Shown: positions 43,507 to 51,148 of the stretch, in pieces
Numbering within the stretch: position 1 is the first letter of the stretch
How the letters are laid out: each line of letters opens with the position of its first letter
Source of the DNA: Sediminispirochaeta smaragdinae DSM 11293
Lineage (GTDB): Bacteria; Spirochaetota; Spirochaetia; DSM-16054; Sediminispirochaetaceae
NCBI RefSeq assembly: GCF_000143985.1
Contig: NC_014364.1
Location: 1,550,001-1,614,000, forward strand
Direction: 5' to 3'
Length of the DNA: 64,000 nucleotides
Notes under the pieces: generated by a model
Databases searched by the model: none
What the model was told of the DNA's origin: nothing
The model's input: only the letters and a program-made list of their open reading frames with translations
Made by a program: the position numbers and the translations under genes

Positions 43507-45138
43507 GTGGAAAACAAGGTTTTTAATGAACGTTACAACGTATTATTTCACAATTCCGCCATTGCTATTCTGGAAGAGGATTTCGGTGAGGTTATCGAAG
43601 CACTTCAGTTCCTGCCTGTTCACAGTGATACACAGCTATCGGCCTATCTGAATGAGCATCCGAAAATGGCACGGGAGCTCATGTCCAAGGTCCGAATCGT
43701 GGATGTAAATCCTGCGGCCCTCAAGCTTTTCGAGGCGGAAAGTAAAGATCAATTTCTCGGTTCCCTTGGACGGATTTTAAGCAAAGAAACCTCCCGATTC
43801 CTGCAGGAAGAGCTTATAGCCGTCTATCGAAAAAAAGAGACCGTCGAAGGAGAAACGATCAATCTGACGTTTGGAGGCAAGCCTGTTCATTTGCTTATCT
43901 CCGTATCGTTCTTCTGTGCGGAAGCATCTACCAGCCGTGCCCTTGTCTCCATGGTTGATATTACGGATCGAAAACAGAGGGAACGAGCGGCGGAAAAGCG
44001 TCGTTTTCTCTCCGAAACGATCCAGGAGATCACCATGGTCGTTACCGGGGAGGTTGATCGGGATAGGCTTTTGGACCTTGTTCTTGAACAGGTTCGACGG
44101 ATTGTCGATTTTACCAGCGGAAGTGTAAAACTATTTCACGATCATATTCTCAAGGCCGAACGATCCCTCGGTCACAAGGAGCGTGGCGCCTTTGAGTTTG
44201 TCATGAACCATGAAATAGACCCCCTGTACTATCCTGTCATACAACAAACCATCGAAACCGGCGAGCCCGTCGTGATCGGCGATGCTCATACCTATTCCGG
44301 CTGGACCGTCTTTCCCGCCACGGCCTACATCAGATCGGTCATCTATCTTCCGCTTTTGGATGGTGAAAAGGTGGTCGGGGAGATTGCACTCGAACATGAG
44401 CTTCCCAATATGTATACGACTGAGGACGCCGAGCATCTGAAGCCCTTTGCGGCGGCGGTTTCTCTCGCACTAAAGAACAGCACGCTTTACCGACAATTGT
44501 ACGATGCCCTTCAGCAACGTGAGGTATTGCTTCGAGAGCTTCATCATCGAGTGAAAAATAATCTTGCCCTGGTCAATAGCCTTGTGAATCTGCAATATGC
44601 AAAAACAAAGGATCGGGAAACCGAAGAGATCCTTGCAAAAATTCAACGGAAGATTTCCTCCATTCTGCTTGTCCACGAGAAACTCTACATGGGAGGCGAC
44701 CTTAAGTACATCAAGCTATGTGATTACCTCCATGCACTTCTGCAGGAGCTTGCCGCTTCCGAAAGCGGTCACAGACGCATTGCGGTCAACGAGGAGATCG
44801 AAAGCTCCCTTTTCTATTCGATTGAACGGTTGATCCCTTTAGGTCTTATCATTGCGGAGCTCTTTACCAACAGCCTGAAATATGCCGAAATTCCCGTTGA
44901 ACAATTGCTCGAATTCACGGTTACCGTCACCATCTCGGCAGGACGTGCTCTCTGCTTTGTTGCCGATAATGGAAAGGGTTTTTCTCCGGATGTCAGATTT
45001 GGAAATCCTCTCAACGACAGCGAAGGAATAGGACTCTCGCTGGTGGAGAGCCTGGCCCGACAGATAGACGGAGATGCGGAGATCCTTCCGGGGCCTGGCG
45101 GCGGAGTCCGGTTTTCCTTTCCTCTTGAAAGGGTCTGA
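43507..45138 (+). CDS. Sensor histidine kinase with PAS, GAF and HisKA_2 domains
   Basis: 543 residues, cytosolic. A PAS-like region (VDVNPAALKLFEAESKDQFLG, near residue 65) is followed by a GAF domain (about 170-325, e.g. VIYLPLLDGEKVVGEIALEH) and the HisKA_2/HWE-type phosphoacceptor helix LLRELHHRVKNNLALVNSL with His near 348. The ATPase has FTNSLKYAEI (N box), ADNGKGFSP and GIGLSLVESLA. The GTG at 43507 has no ribosome site and may head a leaderless message. No response regulator gene is adjacent; kinases of this subfamily often pair with PhyR-like or diguanylate-type regulators. An orphan sensor of unknown stimulus. Confidence 0.9.
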   Translation: MENKVFNERYNVLFHNSAIAILEEDFGEVIEALQFLPVHSDTQLSAYLNEHPKMARELMSKVRIVDVNPAALKLFEAESKDQFLGSLGRILSKETSRFLQEELIAVYRKKETVEGETINLTFGGKPVHLLISVSFFCAEASTSRALVSMVDITDRKQRERAAEKRRFLSETIQEITMVVTGEVDRDRLLDLVLEQVRRIVDFTSGSVKLFHDHILKAERSLGHKERGAFEFVMNHEIDPLYYPVIQQTIETGEPVVIGDAHTYSGWTVFPATAYIRSVIYLPLLDGEKVVGEIALEHELPNMYTTEDAEHLKPFAAAVSLALKNSTLYRQLYDALQQREVLLRELHHRVKNNLALVNSLVNLQYAKTKDRETEEILAKIQRKISSILLVHEKLYMGGDLKYIKLCDYLHALLQELAASESGHRRIAVNEEIESSLFYSIERLIPLGLIIAELFTNSLKYAEIPVEQLLEFTVTVTISAGRALCFVADNGKGFSPDVRFGNPLNDSEGIGLSLVESLARQIDGDAEILPGPGGGVRFSFPLERV

Positions 45139-45180
45139 GAACGGATTGCAGTTTTTTCTTTGAATGTATAGCTTAAACCA

Positions 45181-46059
45181 ATGAAAAATGATCTTCTTTT
45201 GTTGACCACAGCGGCCATCTGGGGCTTTGCCTTTGTTGCTCAGCGGAGCGGAATGGCCTTTATCGGTCCCCATACGTACAACGCCCTCCGCTTTCTTCTC
45301 GGTGCACTTTCTCTTTTCCCGCTTTTCCTATGTTCCGCCCATGGAAACCGGATACATCGTCAGCTTCGGCAGGGGAAATGGGTTGATGTTCTCCTCGCGG
45401 GCCTTTTCCTTTTTGGCGGATCGGCCCTCCAGCAAATGGGAATTGTGTATACCTCGGCGGGGAAAGCAGGTTTTATTACCGGTTTTTATGTTGTTCTGGT
45501 TCCCTTGCTGGGAGGGCTCTTCGGCCTTCATAGCGGGAAACGAGGATGGACGGGGGCGATTCTGGCTCTATCCGGTCTCTATTTTTTAAGCGTACATGGA
45601 AGGTTTTCGATCGCTTTCGGGGATCTGCTGGTGATGATCTCCGCCTTCTTTTTCGCATCCCATGTGCTTTATCTTTCACGGATCTCTGTCCGCTTTGATC
45701 CTCTTTTTCTTTCGATTGGCCAATATCTCGTCTGTGCCCTGCTCAGCCTTGTGGCGGCTCTGTTCTCCGGGGAACGCATCGATTCCGCATCCTTTGCAGG
45801 AGCTCTTCCTTCCATTGCTTACGGTGGCATTATGTCTGTCGGCGTTGCCTATTCGCTCCAGATTGTTGCCCAGAGAAAGGCCCATCCCACCCATGCCGCC
45901 ATCATTCTCTGTATGGAGAGTCTTTTTGCGGCCTTGGGGGGCGCCCTGCTTCTTTCCGAGCGCCTCAGTTCCCGGGAACTTTTCGGTGCGACATTAATGC
46001 TCGCCGGGATGCTCGTAAGCCAGGTCCGCAAGAGGGTGAGGGAGCGTGTAGAACGATGA
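45181..46059 (+). CDS. EamA (DMT) family transporter 1
   Basis: An inner-membrane carrier of 292 residues with about ten hydrophobic helices and two EamA repeats, beginning LLLTTAAIWGFAFVAQRSGM and, in the second half, AIAFGDLLVMISAFFFASHV. Family members export amino acids, nucleosides or other metabolites. No ribosome site is evident before the ATG. It overlaps the next EamA gene by ATGA, so the pair may act as a heteromeric or functionally linked exporter. Substrate unknown. Confidence 0.85.
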   Translation: MKNDLLLLTTAAIWGFAFVAQRSGMAFIGPHTYNALRFLLGALSLFPLFLCSAHGNRIHRQLRQGKWVDVLLAGLFLFGGSALQQMGIVYTSAGKAGFITGFYVVLVPLLGGLFGLHSGKRGWTGAILALSGLYFLSVHGRFSIAFGDLLVMISAFFFASHVLYLSRISVRFDPLFLSIGQYLVCALLSLVAALFSGERIDSASFAGALPSIAYGGIMSVGVAYSLQIVAQRKAHPTHAAIILCMESLFAALGGALLLSERLSSRELFGATLMLAGMLVSQVRKRVRERVER

Positions 46060-46925
46060 GTTCCGACAAGAGAGAAAATCGTCCTCTTTTGGGGGCTGCT
46101 TTGATGACAGCCTCGGCAGCCTCCTTCGCCCTGATGGGGGCGGCCGTTAAATATGCCCAAGGTGTTCCTGTCTTTGAGAAGGTACTGTTTCGTAATCTCA
46201 TTATTCTCTTCATAGCCGTTGTATCCCTTGCCTCCAGGCGCATATCCCCCTGGGGAGAGGCAGAGGATCGAACGAAGTTGTTTTTACGTGCCCTTTTAGG
46301 TTATATCGGCGTGGTCTGTACCTTCTATGCCCTTGGCAAGCTGCCTCTCGCCGATGCCAACCTATTAAATAAGACCTCACCCTTTTTTGTTACTTTTTTT
46401 GCAGCCATTTTCTTACATGAGCGATTACGTCGTATCCATATTCCCGCCCTGATCGCGGCTATGATCGGGGCTGTTCTCATCATTAAACCTGGTTTCGATG
46501 TAAACGCATTTCCCGCTTTTATCGGTTTCCTTTCCGCTATTTTTGCAGGCGCCGCCTATACCCTCGTGCGTTCCCTCAACGCCAGAGAAGATCCCATGGT
46601 GATCATCTTCTATTTTTCGCTTCTTTCGGTCCTCGTCAGCCTGCCTCTGGCCATGCGCGGCTTTGTGGTACCCAATCCACCGCTCCTGGTTGCCCTGGTC
46701 GCAACCGGACTTTTCGGGGCTGGGGGACAGTTTTTCATTACCTTAAGTTATCGCTACGGCAAGGCCGCCGATATCTCGATTTTCAACTATTCAAGCGTGA
46801 TCTTCTCTCTTCTCATCGGTTATATAGGCTGGAGAGAGCTTCCCGATTGGTTTTCATTGACCGGGGCTCTTCTTATTTTGGGAGCCGCCGGCCTTGTCTA
46901 CTTTACCGCTCGAAGGGATCGATGA
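46056..46925 (+). CDS. EamA (DMT) family transporter 2
   Basis: 289 residues with ten predicted helices. First repeat: LLGAALMTASAASFALMGAA followed by VPVFEKVLFRNLIILFIA; second repeat around FLSAIFAGAAYTLVRSLNA. It starts inside the stop of the first transporter (ATGA) and ends with a 23-base tail-to-tail overlap with the PHP phosphatase. It differs clearly from its neighbour, so this is not a recent tandem duplication. Substrate unknown. Confidence 0.85.
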   Translation: MSSDKRENRPLLGAALMTASAASFALMGAAVKYAQGVPVFEKVLFRNLIILFIAVVSLASRRISPWGEAEDRTKLFLRALLGYIGVVCTFYALGKLPLADANLLNKTSPFFVTFFAAIFLHERLRRIHIPALIAAMIGAVLIIKPGFDVNAFPAFIGFLSAIFAGAAYTLVRSLNAREDPMVIIFYFSLLSVLVSLPLAMRGFVVPNPPLLVALVATGLFGAGGQFFITLSYRYGKAADISIFNYSSVIFSLLIGYIGWRELPDWFSLTGALLILGAAGLVYFTARRDR

Positions 46926-47679
46926 CCGGCACCGAAAATTCTTCGGCAAGGGCCCGTGCCTGATCGACTGAAGAGAAAAGATCGGAGGGTTTGTGGGCAT
47001 CCGAGTTACAAACCGCCTGAATCTTTGTTCCTGAGGCAAGTTGCCAGAACTCGTCGAGAGGGTAGGGGCGGCGTAACGCTCCCGTTGGGCTTGTGACTTT
47101 TTTCTTTCGAAGACCATAGCCATTAATTTCAAGAGGAAGCGCACAGGCCTCGGCGGAAGCGATAATATCGAGACTGCAGGCCCTTGCATTTTCGTCCCAC
47201 TGATTGTAGCCCAGTCCAAAACCGTCGGGGTGGGCTATAAAGGTGAAAAGACCGCTTTCTATGGTTTTCGCCATGTGGCGCGCATAGGAAACAAGTCGTG
47301 GCGGAGTGTCTGCATCCCCGATATACAGCCACTCTCCGTGGTGTGGAAACCAGTGGACGGCACCGATCAGATAGTCAAAAGAGTGTTTACCTAGAAGTTC
47401 TTCCTGGTAAAAGCCTATGTACTCCGGGGACCATTCGCATTCCACTCCTTTAAGGATCCTCAATTCTGGCAGGGCTTCTGCGGCCGCTTCTATTTCCGCG
47501 ATATACTCTTCAAGCTCGCTAAGGGCCATACGCATGTGTGGCCAGCGCCCATCGGGGAGAGGCGTGTGGTCCGACATGCCGAGCACCGAACTCTTTTCTT
47601 TTTTTGCCTGGAGGGCGTAATCCATGACCGAACCCTCTGCGTGTTGACAGCGTTTTGTGTGCGTATGATAGTTGTTCAT
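46903..47679 (-). CDS. hisK: PHP-domain phosphatase, histidinol-phosphatase-like
   Basis: 258 residues from the ATG at 47679 (MNNYHTHTKRCQHAEG). The PHP metal motif HTHT is at residue 5, with MSDHTPLP near 36, VECEWSPEY near 80, FIAHPDG near 150 and the C-terminal CNSDAHKPSDL. This fits the HisK-type histidinol phosphatase that removes phosphate from histidinol-P. No other his genes are present, so another sugar or nucleotide phosphate remains possible. No strong ribosome site precedes the ATG; longer readings would run into the TrpR promoter region. Confidence 0.82.
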   Translation of the reverse strand: MNNYHTHTKRCQHAEGSVMDYALQAKKEKSSVLGMSDHTPLPDGRWPHMRMALSELEEYIAEIEAAAEALPELRILKGVECEWSPEYIGFYQEELLGKHSFDYLIGAVHWFPHHGEWLYIGDADTPPRLVSYARHMAKTIESGLFTFIAHPDGFGLGYNQWDENARACSLDIIASAEACALPLEINGYGLRKKKVTSPTGALRRPYPLDEFWQLASGTKIQAVCNSDAHKPSDLFSSVDQARALAEEFSVPVIDPFER

Positions 47680-47712
47680 CGGTAGGCCAGGGTACTCCGG
47701 AACCCTCCTCTC

Positions 47713-47726
47713 TTGCAAGTATGCAA
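47713..47726. repeat. Short palindrome upstream of the TrpR-like promoter
   Basis: TTGCAAGTATGCAA: 5-base arms (TTGCA/TGCAA) around AGTA. It lies 9 bases upstream of the TrpR-like -35 and upstream of the divergent PHP phosphatase. It is a possible second operator. Confidence 0.4.
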
Positions 47727-47734
47727 GGCGATGG

Positions 47735-47762
47735 TTGACAGGAAGCCCAAGGATGGTACTAT
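47735..47762 (+). promoter_or_regulatory. Consensus promoter of the TrpR-like gene, leaderless
   Basis: TTGACA (47735-47740), 16 bases, TACTAT (47757-47762). This is the best housekeeping promoter in the window. The usual 6-7 bases from the -10 put transcription start at 47768-47770, on the ATG (47769), so the message would have no leader. There is no ribosome site upstream of the ATG, which agrees. Confidence 0.7.
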
Positions 47763-47767
47763 GTACC
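47755..47767. promoter_or_regulatory. Palindromic operator candidate over the TrpR-like -10
   Basis: GGTACTATGTACC is a perfect 13-base palindrome (GGTAC-TAT-GTACC) that covers the -10 and ends one base before the ATG. It shares the GTAC halves of the enterobacterial trp operator, with a shorter centre. The obvious candidate repressor is the gene product itself. Confidence 0.6.
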
Positions 47768-47768
47768 A

Positions 47769-48071
47769 ATGGAAAACGACGAACGTGTCTCCGAAGGTGC
47801 TCTGGCGGAACTTGCCCGTGTCCTTGCAACATGTGAGGATCCAACGCTTATTCGCGATTTTCTTCTGAGCATATTCACGCCGGCGGAAGCCGATGATATT
47901 GGGAAGCGCTGGGCGCTTGTTCGGCTCCTCGACGAGGGAAAAACACAACGCACCATTGCCGCCGAATTAGGCCTGAGCCTTTGCAAGATTACCCGAGGCT
48001 CCAGGGAGCTGAAAAAGTCCCATTCGGCGTTTAGGGCCATGATTAATCTTGCCGATCAAGCCAGTCGATAA
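47769..48071 (+). CDS. TrpR/YerC-family transcriptional repressor
   Basis: A 100-residue helical repressor of the Trp-repressor superfamily. The DNA-reading helix-turn-helix is GKTQRTIAAELGLSLCKITR and the following GSRELKKS matches TrpR's ITRGSNSLK. The upstream helices (LLSIFTPAEADDIGKRWALV) also match the family. TrpR proteins bind tryptophan; YerC-type relatives need not. There are no trp genes here, but a histidine-type phosphatase is divergent. It probably represses its own leaderless promoter through the palindrome at 47755-47767. The 3' end overlaps the hydrolase gene by 29 bases. Confidence 0.85.
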   Translation: MENDERVSEGALAELARVLATCEDPTLIRDFLLSIFTPAEADDIGKRWALVRLLDEGKTQRTIAAELGLSLCKITRGSRELKKSHSAFRAMINLADQASR

Positions 48072-48852
48072 TCGCATCGGCAACCCGTTCTTTTTCGCAG
48101 TCGTTTACCACAACATGGGGGCTCTCCGTAAGCACCAGCTCTTCCTTAACCTGCGAGGCTACGGATGAAGAGACAAAGGAGGCAACCTTCGCGGGAACTG
48201 CCCTGTCTTTTTTGCTGGAGATGGTAAAAACGGGAACGGTAATCTTCTTAAGTGTCTTTCGTCCGAATTTTTGCAGTTTGTAAAGCTCCGCCGCCGTGGC
48301 GGGGGTGTAGAATCGTCCGTATTCATCGGCGAGGGGGGTGAGTTCCGGATCTTTATAAGGCTTCTTTCTCTTCCGCTCCCATTTCCTGATGAACAGCTTG
48401 AGAAAAGGTGTTAAGGGAAGGATCGGATTGCTTGTCAAAAGGGCCGGTGCAGCCAGAATGGCACTTTTCGGGGAAAGATAGGCTGCCAGAATTGCGGTGA
48501 GAACCCCACCCATCGAGAGACCCGCAATATGCACGGGAAGCCCCTCACTCTTAAGATCGAGAAAAGCATCAAGAGAGGCCCTGAGCCAATCGTGAGCATC
48601 GCTTTGCAGAAAGTCCTCAAGAGATGTGCCGTGCCCCGGAAGACGGGGAACAGATACCAGATACCCTGCCTCTTGCAATCGCTGGGCAAGATACCCCATA
48701 TCGTGAGGGCCGCCTGTATATCCATGGATCAAAAGAACGGCCTGCCCCTTTGCTGCAGACGACTCCGGCATAAGCAGTCGTGGCCTTGCGATCTGCGCCA
48801 CCGAGCTATGCTGCACCGCTGCCGCCATTTTTTGAAGATTGCTTGCTGACAT
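48043..48852 (-). CDS. Alpha/beta hydrolase (carboxylesterase/lysophospholipase-like)
   Basis: 269 residues from the ATG at 48852. Motifs: oxyanion HGYTGGP near residue 42, nucleophile elbow GLSMGG with Ser near 115, an acid in SSKKDRAVPA near 215 and the catalytic His in ESPHVVVND near 247. This is the esterase/monoglyceride-lipase pattern. No signal peptide, so cytosolic. The gene ends with a 29-base tail-to-tail overlap with the TrpR-like gene. A longer reading from 48915 lacks a good ribosome site. Substrate unknown; acyl esters are likely. Confidence 0.87.
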   Translation of the reverse strand: MSASNLQKMAAAVQHSSVAQIARPRLLMPESSAAKGQAVLLIHGYTGGPHDMGYLAQRLQEAGYLVSVPRLPGHGTSLEDFLQSDAHDWLRASLDAFLDLKSEGLPVHIAGLSMGGVLTAILAAYLSPKSAILAAPALLTSNPILPLTPFLKLFIRKWERKRKKPYKDPELTPLADEYGRFYTPATAAELYKLQKFGRKTLKKITVPVFTISSKKDRAVPAKVASFVSSSVASQVKEELVLTESPHVVVNDCEKERVADAIIDWLDRQD

Positions 48853-48968
48853 GGTCCCATCATAGCAATCACCGTGGTCGGTGAACAGTAGGAGAGGCCG
48901 TAATGTTCTCCCCATTATCTGCCGAAAAATAAGATAGATACTGGTATATCCGGAATCGGGAGGTATGT

Positions 48969-49859
48969 TTGAAGCTGCTGCTGCTCCATCTTAGGGAAGA
49001 TAAAGCCGTAGCAGAGGATTTTTGCCGGCAATTGAAGGCCATCGGTGTGGATGCGGAACTTCACGAGTATCGTAGTGACTGGGATTTTACTCTCCTTGGA
49101 GTGCTCGGAGAAACCACTCACCTTTTGATGCTTCTACGGCAGGAGAACCTCGAACGGAAAAGCTTCGCCTTTGTCCTTGGTTTTTCTCTTGGTCGGGAGA
49201 TCCCTCTCTTTTTCTATTTCTTGGAGCCCGTGGGCCTTCCCACTCTTCCCTCCCAGGTGTTTAAGGCTGATAATCCTCAGGACGTACTTGCCTATTTCTC
49301 CGGTGAAAGGCGGATATGGGCACAGAGGCAGAAGAAGGAGCATGCAAAGGGTCAACTCATTGCCATGGGCCTCGGGGTGGGTGAGGAAACCCTTGTCAAG
49401 GTCACCGCCGAAGGCGAGATTGTTCCGTTGAAGCTTTTTCTCGAGGCCGGTTTCTCTCCCGATGTTCGGGATAAGAAGGGGGTCCCGCTCCTTTCTCTTG
49501 CCGTCAGGAGCGGGCACCGGAATGTTGTTGAACTGCTGCTTGATGCCGGTGCGGATATCGATGCGGTGAGCCTTGATAGAGGAAATACCGCTCTCATGGA
49601 TGCGGCTGCGGATCAGCAGCTTGAAATTCTTCGCCTGCTGCTTGATGTCGGGGCTTCTCACCATTTTCAGAGCAAGAACGGGCAAACGGCTCTTGTTCTT
49701 GCGGTTGGGCAAAAGCACATAGAGGCGGCAAGTATCTTAATAGGTGCAGGTGCCGATGTCGAGGTTAAGGATGCCCTTGGGATGTCGGCAAGGAAATATG
49801 CCCAACTTTTTGGTTTAACGGATATTATAAAGATGATGGATGAACGTGATGGAAGATAA
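48969..49859 (+). CDS. Possible TIR-like domain fused to ankyrin repeats
   Basis: 296 residues from a TTG with a GGGAGGT site 4 bases upstream. Residues 1-110 have a flavodoxin-like alternation resembling TIR/SEFIR domains: KLLLLHLREDKAVAEDFCRQ, GVDAELHEYRSDWDF, then LLMLLRQENLERKSFAFVLG and REIPLFFYF. The position that holds the catalytic Glu of NAD-cleaving TIRs appears to be filled by SFAFVLGFS, so activity is doubtful. From about 145 come four ankyrin repeats (e.g. GVPLLSLAVRSGHRNVVELL, GNTALMDAAADQQLEILRLL). It overlaps the following membrane gene by about 20 bases. Function unknown; a protein-interaction or immunity role is a guess. Confidence 0.7.
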   Translation: MKLLLLHLREDKAVAEDFCRQLKAIGVDAELHEYRSDWDFTLLGVLGETTHLLMLLRQENLERKSFAFVLGFSLGREIPLFFYFLEPVGLPTLPSQVFKADNPQDVLAYFSGERRIWAQRQKKEHAKGQLIAMGLGVGEETLVKVTAEGEIVPLKLFLEAGFSPDVRDKKGVPLLSLAVRSGHRNVVELLLDAGADIDAVSLDRGNTALMDAAADQQLEILRLLLDVGASHHFQSKNGQTALVLAVGQKHIEAASILIGAGADVEVKDALGMSARKYAQLFGLTDIIKMMDERDGR

Positions 49860-50382
49860 AGATTCGTTTCGAAAAGCAGTGATTGTGGTGGTTTTTTCCG
49901 CGCTCATCGCCGTTGTCGGGTTTCTGACGGAAATTCCGGCGGTTACCGCCGGAGGTCTGTTTATGACGTACATATGTTGTTCCCGACTCCTTTTTCGGGA
50001 ACATCGATTTTTGAAGGGGGCCTGTGCCCTCGTTATATTGGTTCTTTCCTCGGCCGAGACCCTCTCAGGAATCGGTACCTTGCTTCTTTTTATCCACGGA
50101 AAGGCTGTTTCCTCTCCCGGCTCTTGGACCGTTGCTCTCTTTCTCTTGTGTATGGTGGTCGGTGAAATCGTTCGAAAATCGGAAGAACAGCGAGCCGGCA
50201 TAGCGGTCATTATTGCCTCCTGCTTTTTACTTCTCGGCGCTTGTGCATCGGTCATGCTCAAGGGGCCTTATATCATAGCCTCCGACGCTAGCGCCCTTGT
50301 CGTAGGACTTTTCCTTGTCGTCCGTTCCGGCCTTTTTGCCTACCGCTTTATCCTCGACTATGTCGAAAAGATAACATCTTGA
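49840..50382 (+). CDS. Polytopic membrane protein of unknown function
   Basis: About 180 residues with six hydrophobic segments (VIVVVFSALIAVVGFL, VTAGGLFMTYICCS, ACALVILVLSSAETLSGIG, WTVALFLLCMVVGEIV, AGIAVIIASCFLLLGACA, ASALVVGLFLVVRSGLF). The start is ATG 49840 or 49849, both inside the ankyrin gene, so translation is coupled. No motif recognised. It forms a small operon with the ankyrin and following genes. Confidence 0.75.
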   Translation: MNVMEDKDSFRKAVIVVVFSALIAVVGFLTEIPAVTAGGLFMTYICCSRLLFREHRFLKGACALVILVLSSAETLSGIGTLLLFIHGKAVSSPGSWTVALFLLCMVVGEIVRKSEEQRAGIAVIIASCFLLLGACASVMLKGPYIIASDASALVVGLFLVVRSGLFAYRFILDYVEKITS

Positions 50383-50422
50383 CGTGGAGGCGCTCGCCTA
50401 CTATCTTTTCCTCGGAGGGGTT

Positions 50423-51148
50423 ATGAAAACAGAGATTAACATCTTCCATTTGCAAAGGTTGGGGGGAGTTCCTCTCTTTCTCCATCCCTTTGATGATCCT
50501 GACACATTGCTCAAGCTTGATGCCAATACTGTTATTGCGGGTCGTTATGGAAGAGAACCGCGTCCGGAAAGCGTAACAATGCTGAGAAATGAGCTTTATC
50601 GCTTAATTGAACTTGCGGTGAAAAATTGGATTTCGGAAAAGCGTTTTATCCCCCGGTTTCTGATTTCAAGTTTGCTCTTTCTTGTTGTCTACTTTTTCCT
50701 CTCCCTGGTTATCCGGGATCCCATTCCCATGATTGATGAGTTGGGAGGTTCCCTTGCGGCCTCTTTTTTGGTTTACTATCTGCTTTCCCGACGCGATACC
50801 GGTTCCAAGGCTGCAACTGCCAAACGAATCGCCCTTCGTGAACGAGTCGACGAAATCTACTTCGAGCATGATTCTTTAGTCGAGGAAGCCGAGGAACTCC
50901 TCCTTCGCCTTGAGGCGGAAGATACCCGTCAACTTGCCGAATCCCTGGCCGATGCCGTGGAGTTTTCCGTTACGGGAGAGAAAGAGCGGCTCGATCAGCT
51001 GGTTTCCTATCTCCGCCGCCGTTTTGCCAGCCGGGCTTATCGGAAGCAGGAAAAGGCGTTGCGAAGACGCAAACAACGGCAATCGGTCAAATTAAACAAT
51101 AAGTTGGATCTTCCTCTCTTCGGTGTGTATCGGGCCTTGAAGCGCTAA
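50423..51148 (+). CDS. Membrane protein with long cytoplasmic helical tail
   Basis: 241 residues from the ATG at 50423, chosen for its GGAGGGGTT site. Two neighbouring hydrophobic helices (FLISSLLFLVVYFFLSLVI, then LGGSLAASFLVYYLLS) are followed by a charged helical tail (VEEAEELLLRLEAEDTRQL and a very basic YRKQEKALRRRKQRQS). No known motif. Its stop directly abuts the convergent barrel gene with zero bases between, so no terminator fits there. Probably cotranscribed with the two genes before it. Confidence 0.75.
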   Translation: MKTEINIFHLQRLGGVPLFLHPFDDPDTLLKLDANTVIAGRYGREPRPESVTMLRNELYRLIELAVKNWISEKRFIPRFLISSLLFLVVYFFLSLVIRDPIPMIDELGGSLAASFLVYYLLSRRDTGSKAATAKRIALRERVDEIYFEHDSLVEEAEELLLRLEAEDTRQLAESLADAVEFSVTGEKERLDQLVSYLRRRFASRAYRKQEKALRRRKQRQSVKLNNKLDLPLFGVYRALKR

